Positions 52,028 to 60,459 of a DNA stretch of 64,000 nucleotides are shown here, in pieces. Within the stretch, counting starts at the first letter, position 1. The number at the start of each line of letters is the position of its first letter. Made by a program: the position numbers and the translations under genes. The notes beneath the pieces were generated by a model. That model was not told the origin of the DNA, did no database searches, and was given only the letters and a program-made list of their open reading frames with translations. The DNA comes from Clostridia bacterium (GTDB lineage: Bacteria > Bacillota_A > Clostridia > Christensenellales > Aristaeellaceae), in contig JAFXMP010000365.1 in the NCBI GenBank assembly GCA_017530275.1, positions 1 through 64,000 of the forward strand, written 5' to 3'.

Positions 52028-52960
52028 TTGGCCGAGCATATTGTCCAGTCGAGCGGGGGACAATCCCGTTTCCCTGATGGCTTTCGCATCCTGCAGGGCA
52101 AGCAGGAATACGTCACCTATCTGGAGCATTCCTCCATCCGCATTTGGCCCTCCGACGTGGCGGCGCATTACGATCTCCACAGTCATTCTGCGGTGGAGGT
52201 CATCATGCCCAGCCGGGGCGTAACGATCTATCATGTGCAGGACGACGTGTACCGGGTGCAGCCAGGTGAGATCCTGATCGTGCCTTCGGACGTCCAGCAT
52301 GCCCTGACCGAACCGCCTGAAACGCAGCGCTATCTGCTGCTGTTCGAGCCCAATCCCTTCTCCGGCCTGCGGGATATGGCGGAACTGACGCCCATGATGC
52401 AGCGGCCTATTTATCTGCACGATGGATCGGAGACCCACAGCCAGGCCAGGGAACTGCTGAACCGGACGGTGGAATGCTATTTCGCCCGGGAACCTATGTG
52501 GAACACCCAGTGCTATTCCTATCTGCTTCAGCTGTACGCCCTGTTGGGGCGCCGCTATCTGCGAGCCTCCGCCCAGCCCCGGGAAACCCTGCGCCGGAAT
52601 ATCGATCCCGCCATCATGAACAGCGTGCTCACCTACATCAACGAGCACTACATGGACGATATTTCCCTGGAAAACGCGGCGCTGTTCGCCGGGTTCTCCA
52701 AGTACTATTTTTCCCGCATGTTCAAGCAGTTTTCCGGCCTGCCCTTCTCAGAGTACCTCACCCGCAAGCGCCTGAACGTGGCTTCGGACCTGCTGGTGCG
52801 CACCAATCAGCCCATCCGGGAAATCGCCGTTTCTTCCGGTTTTGGCAGTACCGCCACCTTTAACCGCACCTTCCGGGAGCATAAAAACTGCACCCCCTCC
52901 CAGTTCCGGGCCATCTACGGCATGGCGCTCACCCCGCCGTTGGATAAACCGCTGTTCTGA
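52028..52960 (+). CDS. AraC family transcriptional regulator
   Basis: A 310-residue regulator. Residues about 30-110 form a cupin-like sensing domain (HYDLHSHSAVEVIMPSRG, VQPGEILIVPSDVQHAL). Residues about 200-298 are two AraC helix-turn-helix motifs (DDISLENAALFAGFSKYYFSRMFKQFSG and the second with IREIAVSSGFGSTATFNRTFREH, each in part). The TTG start at 52028 follows a run of GAGGAGGAGG at 6 bp. Being the last gene of the LplB/YtcP importer unit, it probably activates that operon in response to the imported sugar. Confidence 0.92.
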   Translation: MAEHIVQSSGGQSRFPDGFRILQGKQEYVTYLEHSSIRIWPSDVAAHYDLHSHSAVEVIMPSRGVTIYHVQDDVYRVQPGEILIVPSDVQHALTEPPETQRYLLLFEPNPFSGLRDMAELTPMMQRPIYLHDGSETHSQARELLNRTVECYFAREPMWNTQCYSYLLQLYALLGRRYLRASAQPRETLRRNIDPAIMNSVLTYINEHYMDDISLENAALFAGFSKYYFSRMFKQFSGLPFSEYLTRKRLNVASDLLVRTNQPIREIAVSSGFGSTATFNRTFREHKNCTPSQFRAIYGMALTPPLDKPLF

Positions 52961-52978
52961 CTATTATCATCGAAAATT

Positions 52979-53012
52979 TGGGCAGGAAGCCGCATCGCTC
53001 CCTGCCTTTTTC
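52979..53012 (+). terminator. Terminator after araC-type gene
   Basis: GGGCAGG pairs with CCTGCC(T), followed by TTTTTC. It separates the importer unit from the convergent carboxylesterase gene. Confidence 0.75.
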
Positions 53013-53025
53013 ATGTACGCCCCGG

Positions 53026-55038
53026 TTATTCCGTCTGGTTCAGCCTGTCCATAATCAGATTCATGCCAATATAGGGCTCGTATTCTGTGGTGATGTCATT
53101 GCCGAAAACCAGCACTTTCCGGCTGTTTTGCATATTGCTCCATTCTGGCAGGCCGTACCCGTTGGGGTTGCCGGTTTTCATAAAATTCACCAGATACAGC
53201 TGCATGGCGGCGCTCAAACGGCGGTCGTAGTCGGTGTACAGGGAGGATTTTTCAGGGATATTCCCGTAGAAATACACTTCCTCGCCGCTGTGCCAGTCGC
53301 CCAGGCGGCCGTTTTTCCGCTTGAAATGGTACATATACACGGGAATGCCGTTGTCCACGGCCTGACGGCTCCAGCAGTGATGGCCGTAGGTGAAATAGTA
53401 CACGGTGTAGATCTCGGCCCAGTTTCGCGCGGCTTCCGCGTCCGTTTTGGCGGGATACAGGGCCAGCACCTTTTCGGTCTCCTTGCCGAACAGGGCGCGC
53501 ACCTTGGTTTCGTAGTTTTTCAGATCGGTTTTGTCAAGCAGCAGAAAGGGGGCGGATTCGCTGAGGTTGAAGCCCTGCAACTGGGCTTCCTCGTTAAAGT
53601 GTCCCTGGGCGTAAGCCTCGTAAGGCGTTTCGGTGAGCACGAAGCCGTCTACCGTGATATGGTGATGGTATGCCGCTTCCTCCACCAGCTTTTCAGCGGG
53701 CAGGGCACGGAGTTCCTCTATGGTTTGCGCGCCAAGCCGGTCCTTGGTTTCCTGGCCCGCTTTCAAGGCGTCTTCCAAGGTGCGGAAGGAATGGGCTGGC
53801 GAAGGGGCGGTAACGGTGGAGCTTTCGCCTACCACCCGGCGGAACAGCCCCTTGGCCAGGGGGGAAGTGCACAGCGCGCTCACGCAGGCGGACCCGGCGG
53901 ATTCGCCCGCCAGCGTCACATTTTTCGGATCCCCGCCGAAAGCTGCAATGTTGTTCCGCACCCATTGCAAGGCCGCGATCTGGTCCATCAAACCGTAATT
54001 GCCTGTGGTGCCGTAGGGGGACTCCGAAGCCAGTTCACTGTCGGCGAAAAAGCCGAAAATGCCTAAGCGGTAACCCATGTTTACCACCACCACGCCCTGA
54101 TGGGCCAGCCCCTCGCCACTGTAATCAGCGTACCAGGGCTGACCGGATTTCAGGGAACCGCCGTGAATGTAAACCAGCACCGGCAGGCCGGATACTTCGC
54201 CTGCAGGTTTCCAGATATTCAGGTACAGGGAATCCTCGCTCACCGGCGCACGGTAATTGTCCGCTGCGGAAACCTGATAATCGTGATACCCGATGATCCG
54301 GGACAGGGAATCATAGATGGGCAGGTTCTGGGTCTGCATGCTCATGGGGGCGAACTTGTCCGCCTGCAGTTCTCCTTCCCAGGCCAGCGGCGGGATGGGC
54401 TCCTTCCATCGCAGTTCGCCCACAGGCGGCTGGGCATAGGGAATGCCTGTGAATACCTCCACTTCGCCGTCCAGGCTGTATACTCCGGTCAAGTCGCCCT
54501 GGCCAACGTGAATGACCCCCGTTCTCCGCAGGGCCTTTCCCTCCACAGCAGGCACGGCCTGCACCGGCGGCCAGGATATGAAGGCGATCAGGGCAAAGGC
54601 TGCCCATACGCCCAGAAAAGCAAGGAAACGCAGTCCCAGCCCCGTATGCTTTAAGCTGATTCTGGCCCCGTAGCCGCCGCGCAGCATGACGTACCCACCC
54701 AACAGGAACACCGTCAGGGCCCACCCCAACAGCGTGTGCTGGTTCAATTCCAGGAACGTGAAAAAAACCAGGGCTGAAAGCGCCAGCAGCACCCACCATA
54801 TGACGCGTCCCGCCGTTTTTTGGGGGGTCTCTTTCTCTTCCTTATTGTTTTCTTCATTCTCTTTTTTCCGTCTTTTTTCTGCTATCTGTTTTTTTTGTTT
54901 CTTCGGTTTAGCGGCTTCGCCGTTCTGCCCAGCGGTCTGCGTGTTTTCTTCCGCGTTTTGTCCTTCCTGCTCCACAGGCTGGTCTTTTTGCTCCGGGGCC
55001 TGTTCATTCTGTTCTATGGCTTGCTCCTTCTGCTCCAC
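53026..55038 (-). CDS. Membrane-anchored type B carboxylesterase with Gln/Glu-rich N-terminal tail
   Basis: A 670-residue protein of unusual build. Residues 1-75 are a charged, low-complexity tail with EQ-type repeats and a Lys-rich stretch. Three hydrophobic helices follow at about 78-100, 103-122 and 135-155. Residues about 175-665 are a carboxylesterase/lipase (PnbA-like) domain: EVFTGIPYAQPPVGELRW, EDSLYLNIW, and the nucleophile elbow GESAGS near 380. The catalytic Glu and His are expected near 490 and 580 (CWSRQAVD region). The GTG start follows AAAGGAGC. Type B esterases of this size are normally soluble or secreted, so the tail and membrane anchor are remarkable. Divergent to a BlaI-type repressor. 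Confidence 0.85.
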   Translation of the reverse strand: MEQKEQAIEQNEQAPEQKDQPVEQEGQNAEENTQTAGQNGEAAKPKKQKKQIAEKRRKKENEENNKEEKETPQKTAGRVIWWVLLALSALVFFTFLELNQHTLLGWALTVFLLGGYVMLRGGYGARISLKHTGLGLRFLAFLGVWAAFALIAFISWPPVQAVPAVEGKALRRTGVIHVGQGDLTGVYSLDGEVEVFTGIPYAQPPVGELRWKEPIPPLAWEGELQADKFAPMSMQTQNLPIYDSLSRIIGYHDYQVSAADNYRAPVSEDSLYLNIWKPAGEVSGLPVLVYIHGGSLKSGQPWYADYSGEGLAHQGVVVVNMGYRLGIFGFFADSELASESPYGTTGNYGLMDQIAALQWVRNNIAAFGGDPKNVTLAGESAGSACVSALCTSPLAKGLFRRVVGESSTVTAPSPAHSFRTLEDALKAGQETKDRLGAQTIEELRALPAEKLVEEAAYHHHITVDGFVLTETPYEAYAQGHFNEEAQLQGFNLSESAPFLLLDKTDLKNYETKVRALFGKETEKVLALYPAKTDAEAARNWAEIYTVYYFTYGHHCWSRQAVDNGIPVYMYHFKRKNGRLGDWHSGEEVYFYGNIPEKSSLYTDYDRRLSAAMQLYLVNFMKTGNPNGYGLPEWSNMQNSRKVLVFGNDITTEYEPYIGMNLIMDRLNQTE

Positions 55039-55059
55039 GATTTGCTCCTTTCTCCCGGC

Positions 55060-55266
55060 TCACGCAAGAACCAGGGCTTCATTTTCCCGGCATGCCCATG
55101 CCATGCGCCTGTCCCGGATGCGGTGGGGCTCCCCATGCATCGTTTCGCGCCCATTTGGGCCCAGCAGGAAACTGCCATCCGGGATAGCGTAAAAGGTGCG
55201 GCCCAAGCTGTCCGGCAGAGTGATTTGATCGAATAATTTTAGACCGTCCACGGTGCTGTCTCTCAC
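55060..55266 (-). other. Uncertain short frame ahead of the carboxylesterase gene
   Basis: A minus-strand frame of 68 codons from GTG at 55266 ends 21 bp before the esterase start. Its sequence (LPDSLGRTFYAIPDGSFLLGPNG) looks protein-like, but the GTG coincides with the expected transcription start of the promoter at 55270-55299 and has no ribosome site. It may be a leader without coding function. The rest of 55039-55435 is promoter region. Confidence 0.25.
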
Positions 55267-55269
55267 CTT

Positions 55270-55299
55270 ATTGTAATAGAAGAAACGAACATTTGTCAA
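55270..55299 (-). promoter_or_regulatory. Promoter of the carboxylesterase unit, with GACAAATGT site
   Basis: Minus-strand TTGACA (55299-55294), 18 bp, TACAAT (55275-55270). The -35 overlaps ACATTTGTC at 55289-55297, an inverted copy of the site at the blaI-type promoter. Confidence 0.65.
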
Positions 55300-55358
55300 T
55301 GTTTTTCCGGCCAGGATGCAAGCAAAATTTGTCACGGAAATCACTACGATTTTTTTAC

Positions 55359-55406
55359 TTGACAAGCATCGTAGACACCCGTATACTTTTCAACGTAGAC
55401 AAATGT
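55359..55406 (+). promoter_or_regulatory. Promoter and candidate operators of the BlaI-type gene
   Basis: TTGACA (55359-55364), 17 bp, TATACT (55382-55387). CGTAGACA occurs twice, in the spacer (55370-55377) and after the -10 (55394-55401); the second runs into GACAAATGT (55398-55406). Positions fit repressor binding by the encoded BlaI-type protein. Confidence 0.7.
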
Positions 55407-55435
55407 AAACTACTCCCTGACAGGAGGATAATGCT

Positions 55436-55828
55436 ATGGCCGAAAGATGTACGGAAGCTGAATGGAAGATCATGGAGGTGCTGTGGGACCACTCGCCACG
55501 CACCATGAGCGAAATCACTAAGACTCTTGAGCCAATTACCGGCTGGACCCGCCATACGGTGATCACCCTGCTCAAGCGCATGCAGGAAAAGGGCACGGTG
55601 GCCGTAGACGAATCGGGCGAGGTAAAGCGGTATTCCCCCCTCATGACCCAGCAGGAAGCCAGCGCCCAGCAGACCAAAAAGCTGCTGGATCATGTCTTCT
55701 CCGGAAAGCCCTCCCTGCTCATCAGCCAACTGGTGGATTCCGGGGAAATTACATTGAAGGAACTGAGTGAATTAATAGACACTATGCGAAAACGTTCAGG
55801 CAAGAAGAAAAAGAAGAAGAAAAAGTAA
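55436..55828 (+). CDS. BlaI/MecI/CopY family repressor
   Basis: A 130-residue winged-helix repressor. TEAEWKIMEVLWDHSPRTMSEITKTL and GWTRHTVITLLKRMQEKGTVAVDESG (in part) give the BlaI/MecI DNA-binding domain, and the C-terminal helices (about 85-118) are the dimerisation region. The tail is a run of lysines. AGGAGGA precedes the ATG. BlaI relatives are normally followed by a BlaR1-type M56 metalloprotease sensor; here none follows and the downstream region holds only a gene remnant. The divergent carboxylesterase unit is therefore a likely target. Confidence 0.92.
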   Translation: MAERCTEAEWKIMEVLWDHSPRTMSEITKTLEPITGWTRHTVITLLKRMQEKGTVAVDESGEVKRYSPLMTQQEASAQQTKKLLDHVFSGKPSLLISQLVDSGEITLKELSELIDTMRKRSGKKKKKKKK

Positions 55829-55920
55829 AAAATCAGATCAAAGCAAGAGCGTAAAGAACTATATTTTGTATGTTCAAGTTGCTTTCGATACGATAGCAGC
55901 TTTTTGAAATATATGCTTTT

Positions 55921-56067
55921 GGGCAAAAGCTGAACAGCGTCATGCCCGTAGACGGCGTGGCCTGCGCTCAGTTGAAACCCCGCTATAATGAAGATTCCGG
56001 CAAGACCTTCGTGGCGGAGGTCAAGCCGGAACTGAGCATGATCGAATACTATACGGGGAATGGTTGA
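55921..56067 (+). pseudogene. Gene remnant (C-terminal 48 codons, no start)
   Basis: An open frame encodes KLNSVMPVDGVACAQLKPR, YNEDSGKTFVAEVKPEL and SMIEYYTGNG before TGA at 56065-56067. It reads like real protein, but it has no ribosome site and is preceded by an in-frame stop at 55894-55896. The parent family was not recognised. It may be what is left of a gene that once followed the BlaI-type repressor. The remainder of 55829-56226 is non-coding. Confidence 0.45.
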
Positions 56068-56226
56068 TATCAAGAAATGAAAGCCCATTGTGGCTTTCTT
56101 GGAAGGGGGCCGGGCAAACCTTCTTTGGGGCCGAAGCGCCCGGAGAATCATCCAGTGGGTGATTTTCATCGGAGGCCGGGCGGCAGCCCCGGACAGCAAA
56201 GAATGGTCCCCCCGGAAAAACCCATA

Positions 56227-57165
56227 TTACTGCATCGCTTCCTGGAACGCCTCAAAAAATTCCGGGCAGGCCCAGGTACCGCAGGCGATCAGGCGCTCGC
56301 CGTTGACGGCCATTTGCAGCACGATACCGTTGCTCAGCTGGATCAGCAGCGATTGGTTGGTTTCGCTGCCGCCCGCCCGCAGGAAGGAGGCGTTGTTCAA
56401 CAGGATGCTCACCAGCCGCTGGGCGGCGGAAGCGTCGTTGACAGTGCCCACGCCGGACAATTCCAATGCCACAGCGGAATTGGCCATCAGGGTATCAGCC
56501 AGTTTTTCCTTGCCAACCAATGCGTTATCCGCGAAGGACACTCGCTGGAACACCCGCATCTGGCCGTTCACATTGGCGGCGGCCAGCGCCCCGTTCATGC
56601 CGCTGACAGCGTACACCGTTTCGCCCGCCGCCACCACGTTGGAGCAGATGCCATTCTTGTCTGCCAATGCCGGTTCGCTGGTGAAGGTGTTCACCGTGCC
56701 CAGGCTCTGGCCCAGAAGCGAGCCGGAAATGGAGGTGGGGTTGGTCAGCAGCCGGTAATAACGGCCGTTCACCCCGATCAGGGGGAAATTGCCGCCGCTC
56801 ATGGGGGCCCAGATGCTGCGGTAGGAAGGATTTTTGGAGGCCCGGATGGTGATGCTGCCCGCAGGCACATCCAGCGCTGTTTTATCGCCGATGGTCACGC
56901 TGCCCGCCGGATGGCTTTCGATCAGGACCGTATCCGTCGGCGTCGGTCCGCCGCCTCGCAGCCCAGGCAGGGCGAAAGCCACAGCCCCGATCAGCACGGC
57001 CACGGCGCACAGGGCGGCGGCCAGCCGCGGCGCGAAAACGCGCCGGGGCTGCTGCTTTTCCCGTGCGGCCCGCAGGATCTTCCGTTTGAGCTGTTCGCCG
57101 GCTTCCAGCCCGCTGTTTTCAGCGATGTCCGGCAGGGTATGCAGCCTTTCTTCCACGCTCTTCAT
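56227..57165 (-). CDS. Anti-sigma-factor-like membrane protein
   Basis: A 312-residue protein with a cytosolic N-terminal 45 residues, a helix at about 46-66 (PRLAAALCAVAVLIGAVAFALPG), and an outer region of about 245 residues (RVFQRVSFADNALVGKEKLAD, NASFLRAGGSETNQSLLIQLSNGIVLQMAVNGERL, each in part). It overlaps the sigma gene by four bases (ATGA), so it is translated with it. The order sigma then membrane protein mirrors the pair at 4.5-6.3 kb, but the outer domain is different and not recognisably DUF4179. Anti-sigma role is inferred from context. Confidence 0.75.
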   Translation of the reverse strand: MKSVEERLHTLPDIAENSGLEAGEQLKRKILRAAREKQQPRRVFAPRLAAALCAVAVLIGAVAFALPGLRGGGPTPTDTVLIESHPAGSVTIGDKTALDVPAGSITIRASKNPSYRSIWAPMSGGNFPLIGVNGRYYRLLTNPTSISGSLLGQSLGTVNTFTSEPALADKNGICSNVVAAGETVYAVSGMNGALAAANVNGQMRVFQRVSFADNALVGKEKLADTLMANSAVALELSGVGTVNDASAAQRLVSILLNNASFLRAGGSETNQSLLIQLSNGIVLQMAVNGERLIACGTWACPEFFEAFQEAMQ

Positions 57166-57680
57166 TGCGCGTCCCTCTCCTTTAAGATCTCTTCTAATTT
57201 CTTACGGCCCCGGCTCAGGCGGCTGGAAATGGTGCCCTCCGGCACATGCAGCATTTCCGATATTTCCGCGATGCCATAGCCCTGATAATAATGCAGCAAA
57301 ATCACGTCCCGGAAATCCGCGGGCAGGCGGCGGATGCTGCTTAACAAGTCCTGCTTTTCCAGGTTTTCATCCATCCGGTCCGGGGCGGGGGTCAGTTCCA
57401 TAGCCGGGCTGCCCAGCACAACGCGCTTCACCCACGCCGCGCGCCAGATATCCCGGCACCGGTTCAGCGCCACTTTCAGCAGCCAAGGCTTTTCATGGCC
57501 CTCCTCCAGGTCCGGCGCGCTGGTCAGCAGCCGCACGAACACGTCCTGGGTCACGTCCTCGGCTTGGTGCCGGTCGCCTAAATAAAAGTAGCTCACCCGC
57601 AGTACGTCGTTGGCGTATTTCTCATACAGCGCCTCAAATCGCCCTTCGTCCATACGGGCGGTCTGCGTCCGCTCACTCAT
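57162..57680 (-). CDS. ECF-type RNA polymerase sigma factor
   Basis: A 172-residue sigma-70 protein with region 2 at about 14-80 (YEKYANDVLRVSYFYLGD, AEDVTQDVFVRLL, PWLLKVALNRCRDIWR) and region 4 at about 115-165 (LPADFRDVILLHYYQGYGIAEISEML, then a helix-turn-helix with GTISSRLSRGRKKL; each in part). The ATG at 57680 follows GGAAGGA; an in-frame ATG at 57701 lacks a ribosome site. It is the second such sigma in the window and is coupled to its own membrane partner. Confidence 0.92.
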   Translation of the reverse strand: MSERTQTARMDEGRFEALYEKYANDVLRVSYFYLGDRHQAEDVTQDVFVRLLTSAPDLEEGHEKPWLLKVALNRCRDIWRAAWVKRVVLGSPAMELTPAPDRMDENLEKQDLLSSIRRLPADFRDVILLHYYQGYGIAEISEMLHVPEGTISSRLSRGRKKLEEILKERDAQ

Positions 57681-57773
57681 ACAACGATATATCCTTCCCA
57701 TTTCTTGCAAGAAATGCAAGACTTTCACGGAAAAATTTTTCACCGCTAACGGGGCGTTTTTCCGTTCTGTTCC

Positions 57774-57803
57774 ATTATACTCCTGTCCCGCCGCGGCGGT
57801 CAA
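57774..57803 (-). promoter_or_regulatory. Promoter of the second sigma/anti-sigma unit
   Basis: Minus-strand TTGACC (57803-57798), 18 bp, TATAAT (57779-57774), about 95 bp upstream of the sigma ATG. Confidence 0.7.
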
Positions 57804-57924
57804 GTGTTCAACGAAATGACATTTGAGACGTCCAAAAGCGGTTTTGGAGCAAAGCGCCTTTTCCGCCGGGGGAAACCGTGCTACAATACGGCCATGAAAA
57901 CCGGCGAGAAAGGAAGGGATGCCG

Positions 57925-58419
57925 ATGGAAGATGTGTTGAACGTGATCCTGACGAACCTGCCCCTGATTCTATGCCTGATCACAGGCGTGGGGCTGCTGG
58001 TTGTGGAGGTGTTCGTGCCCGGCTTCGGGCTGCCCGGCATTTCGGGCATCGTGCTGCTGGGAGTGGGCATTGGGCTCACCTGGAACACCTACGGCCCAGT
58101 GGCGGGCCTGGCGGTGACGCTGATCGCCCTGGCACTGGCGGGGATATCCATATCCGTGTCCGTCAAATCCGCCGCCACGGGCAAGCTGAGCAAATCCGCC
58201 CTGATCCTCAACGAGGTGACCCAGCCTGTAGAGCATGAGGAAGCCGAAGCCCTCCTGGGCAAGGAAGGTGTGACCGATACCGTGCTCAACCCCGTGGGCA
58301 TCGCCGAATTTGACGGTGTGCGCCTGAATGTGGTATCCGAGGGCAGCTACCTGGAAAAGGGGATCAAGGTGAAGGTCCAGCAGGTAGAGGGTAACAAGAT
58401 CATTGTAAGGAAAGCATGA
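57925..58419 (+). CDS. NfeD-like membrane protein
   Basis: A 164-residue protein with three or four hydrophobic helices in residues about 10-85 (LPLILCLITGVGLLVVEVFVPGFGLPGISGIVLL; the EVFVPGFGLPG motif is the NfeD hallmark) and a C-terminal OB-fold domain of about 65 residues (GKEGVTDTVLNPVGIAEFDGVRL, IKVKVQQVEGNKIIV). It lacks the N-terminal ClpP-class protease of long NfeD proteins. In B. subtilis the equivalent YqeZ precedes floA. The ATG at 57925 is preferred over 57919 because AAGGAAGG is then 7 bp away. Confidence 0.9.
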   Translation: MEDVLNVILTNLPLILCLITGVGLLVVEVFVPGFGLPGISGIVLLGVGIGLTWNTYGPVAGLAVTLIALALAGISISVSVKSAATGKLSKSALILNEVTQPVEHEEAEALLGKEGVTDTVLNPVGIAEFDGVRLNVVSEGSYLEKGIKVKVQQVEGNKIIVRKA

Positions 58420-58423
58420 GCGC

Positions 58424-58531
58424 AGAGAGTGGAGAGTATAGAGTGGAGAGTTGAGATTTATATAGCTCATATTGGTTAGGGGATATTTCAGCTATATAAA
58501 TCTCAACTCTCGACTCCCAGCTCTCAACTCC
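58424..58531. repeat. Heptad hairpin repeat, copy C
   Basis: Heptads (GAGAGTG, GAGAGTA, TAGAGTG) lead into a perfect 22-bp arm beginning GAGAGTTGAGATTTATATAG, matched by its inverted copy about 30 bp later and then by ACTC-type heptads. It lies between nfeD and floA. Confidence 0.85.
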
Positions 58532-58600
58532 TCCGCACCCGTGTCAGTCCTTCATATGACGACTGAACGAAAACAAACAACCAATAAGGAGGCTTGAAAA

Positions 58601-59611
58601 ATGTTACCTGATTTCATGATCGTATGGCTGATCATCATCGTGGTGGCGATCGTGATCGCCGCAGTGTTCTTCCGCTACGTTCCCCTGGGGCTGTGGATCA
58701 ACGCCCGTGCCAGCGGCGCGCCGGTGAAGATCGTTTCCCTGATCGGTATGCGGTTCCGCCGCATCTCTCCCCAGAAGATTGTGAACGCGTATATAAAGGC
58801 CCGGAAGGCGGGCCTGGATGTGACCACCGACATGTTGGAAACCCACTTCCTGGCGGGCGGTAATGTGGAACGGGTCATCAACGCTCTGATTTCCGCCAAG
58901 CAGGCCAGCATCAACCTGAGCTTCACCACCGCCTGCGCCATCGACCTGGCGGGCCGCGATGTGCTCCAGGCCGTGCAGATGAGCGTATTGCCCAAGGTCA
59001 TTGAAACGCCTCCCGTGGCCGCCATCGCCCAGGACGGCATCGAGCTCCGCGCCAAAGCCCGTGTCACCGTGCGCACCAACATCGAGCGTCTGGTCGGCGG
59101 CGCTGGGGAAGAAACCATCATCGCCCGCGTCGGCGAGGGCATCGTAACCACCATCGGTTCCTCCACCACCCACAAGGCCGTGCTGGAGAACCCCGATTCC
59201 ATTTCCCAGACCGTGCTGGAAAAGGGCCTGGACAAGGGCACCGCTTACGAAATCCTCTCTATCGATATCGCCGACATCGACGTGGGCCGCAACATCGGCG
59301 CCCAGCTGCAGATGGACCAGGCCGAGGCCGACCGGCGCATCGCCCAGGCGAAAGCCGAGGAACGCCGCGCTATGGCCGTCGCTCACGAGCAGGAAATGAA
59401 GGCCGCCGTGCAGGAGATGCGGGCAAAGGTTGTGGAAGCCGAGGCCAAGGTGCCTCTGGCCATGGCCGAAGCGCTCCGCGAAGGCAAGCTTGGCGTAATG
59501 GACTACTACCAGATGCAGAACACCATCGCCGATACCGAAATGCGCAACGGCATCGCCAAGGCTGCCGCGCCCAATGCCGACGTGGCGAAGCCCCTGGACG
59601 GGAAGAAATAA
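58601..59611 (+). CDS. floA: Flotillin-like protein FloA
   Basis: A 336-residue membrane-scaffold protein. One hydrophobic hairpin at about 8-28 anchors it, a PHB/SPFH-like domain follows (about 50-200, for example [23 protein letters not shown]), and the C-terminal 100 residues are an Ala/Glu-rich coiled coil ([32 protein letters not shown], in part). Length and sequence match Firmicute FloA (YqfA), which organises functional membrane microdomains. It sits between nfeD and a yqfB-like gene, the same order as yqeZ-floA-yqfB in B. subtilis. AAGGAGG precedes the ATG. Confidence 0.96.
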   Translation: MLPDFMIVWLIIIVVAIVIAAVFFRYVPLGLWINARASGAPVKIVSLIGMRFRRISPQKIVNAYIKARKAGLDVTTDMLETHFLAGGNVERVINALISAKQASINLSFTTACAIDLAGRDVLQAVQMSVLPKVIETPPVAAIAQDGIELRAKARVTVRTNIERLVGGAGEETIIARVGEGIVTTIGSSTTHKAVLENPDSISQTVLEKGLDKGTAYEILSIDIADIDVGRNIGAQLQMDQAEADRRIAQAKAEERRAMAVAHEQEMKAAVQEMRAKVVEAEAKVPLAMAEALREGKLGVMDYYQMQNTIADTEMRNGIAKAAAPNADVAKPLDGKK

Positions 59612-59624
59612 AACAGTGTGAAGT

Positions 59625-59740
59625 TAGGAGGGTAGAGAGTGGAGTTATACCATGTGCCTGCAATAAGTCCTATGGATTTGCGCGATGAAAGCAGGAACCA
59701 AATTACAACTCCGCACGCCACTCTCCACCCTCAATACTGA
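59625..59740. repeat. Heptad hairpin repeat, degenerate copy D
   Basis: GGGTAGAGAGTGGAGTT near 59634-59650 is matched by inverted AACTCC and ACTCTCCACCC segments near 59706-59731. The inner part is diverged. Between floA and the next gene. Confidence 0.6.
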
Positions 59741-59759
59741 ACAGAAAGGGGGCCGCGCC

Positions 59760-60323
59760 ATGCCTTTTGCATGGATCATCATCGTGATCCTGTGGTGGAT
59801 CGTTTCCGCCATCAGTAAAGCCAAGAAGAACCAGACGGCGCAGGCGAAGCAGCAAGCCGGGAAGGCGCCGTCCGGGCAGAATACCGTGCGGCAGCACGCC
59901 CCAAAGCAGGCGCAGCGTCCGGCTCCGCAAAAGCCCGCGCCCCAGCCCGCCGCCCCAGCCATGAGCCGTCAGGACGATTGGGACGATGAGGAAGAAAACT
60001 GGGACCAGTGGGACGCCCAGCGCGCGCGTCCCTCCCTCGCGCCCCGGACCGCCCAGCCCGCGCAGGTGAAGCAGCATGAAACCAAGCCCCTGGAAGCCCA
60101 TATGCACACCCCCGTCATGGGCATGGAGGGCACGGGCACCGAAGGCGAGGACTGCTGCCACGAATTCATGCTGGACCAGCGCTCGGAGGAAAAGCCCGCC
60201 GATTTCCTGCCCCTCCAGGAGGAAACGGAGGCCCTGCGCGCCAAAACTCTTTTGCAGGGCGTGATTTACAGCGAGATTTTAGGCCGCAGGCCCATCCGGC
60301 GGTATGGAACAAAACGGGCGTGA
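59760..60323 (+). CDS. Single-pass membrane protein downstream of floA
   Basis: A 187-residue protein. One helix at about 3-20 (FAWIIIVILWWIVSAIS) is followed by a long Gln/Ala/Pro-rich low-complexity region to about 68, an acidic stretch (DDWDDEEENWDQWD) and a tail ending TLLQGVIYSEILGRRPIRRYG. It has no recognisable domain. Its place after nfeD-floA is that of B. subtilis yqfB, but sequence similarity to YqfB is not evident. GAAAGGGGG is 8 bp upstream of the ATG. A protein working with FloA microdomains is a reasonable guess. Confidence 0.75.
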   Translation: MPFAWIIIVILWWIVSAISKAKKNQTAQAKQQAGKAPSGQNTVRQHAPKQAQRPAPQKPAPQPAAPAMSRQDDWDDEEENWDQWDAQRARPSLAPRTAQPAQVKQHETKPLEAHMHTPVMGMEGTGTEGEDCCHEFMLDQRSEEKPADFLPLQEETEALRAKTLLQGVIYSEILGRRPIRRYGTKRA

Positions 60324-60353
60324 TTTGCCCACGTCCACAGAACGAAACGGTTT

Positions 60354-60386
60354 ATCCCCGCGCCACATGGCGCGGGGATTTTCTTT
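60354..60386 (+). terminator. Terminator of the nfeD-floA operon
   Basis: Perfect 12-bp stem ATCCCCGCGCCA/TGGCGCGGGGAT with a CA loop (60354-60379), then TTTCTTTTG. Confidence 0.85.
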
Positions 60387-60459
60387 TGCAAGCGCTTGTT
60401 TTTCAGCTTCCGCTGTCGTATAATAAAAGACAGATAAATTGAAACCGGAGGAAACGACA

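Noticed and set aside
53597..53611. TTAAAGTGTCC resembling the 18-bp terminal repeat
   Set aside because: Only 11 matching bases inside the carboxylesterase coding sequence; likely chance.
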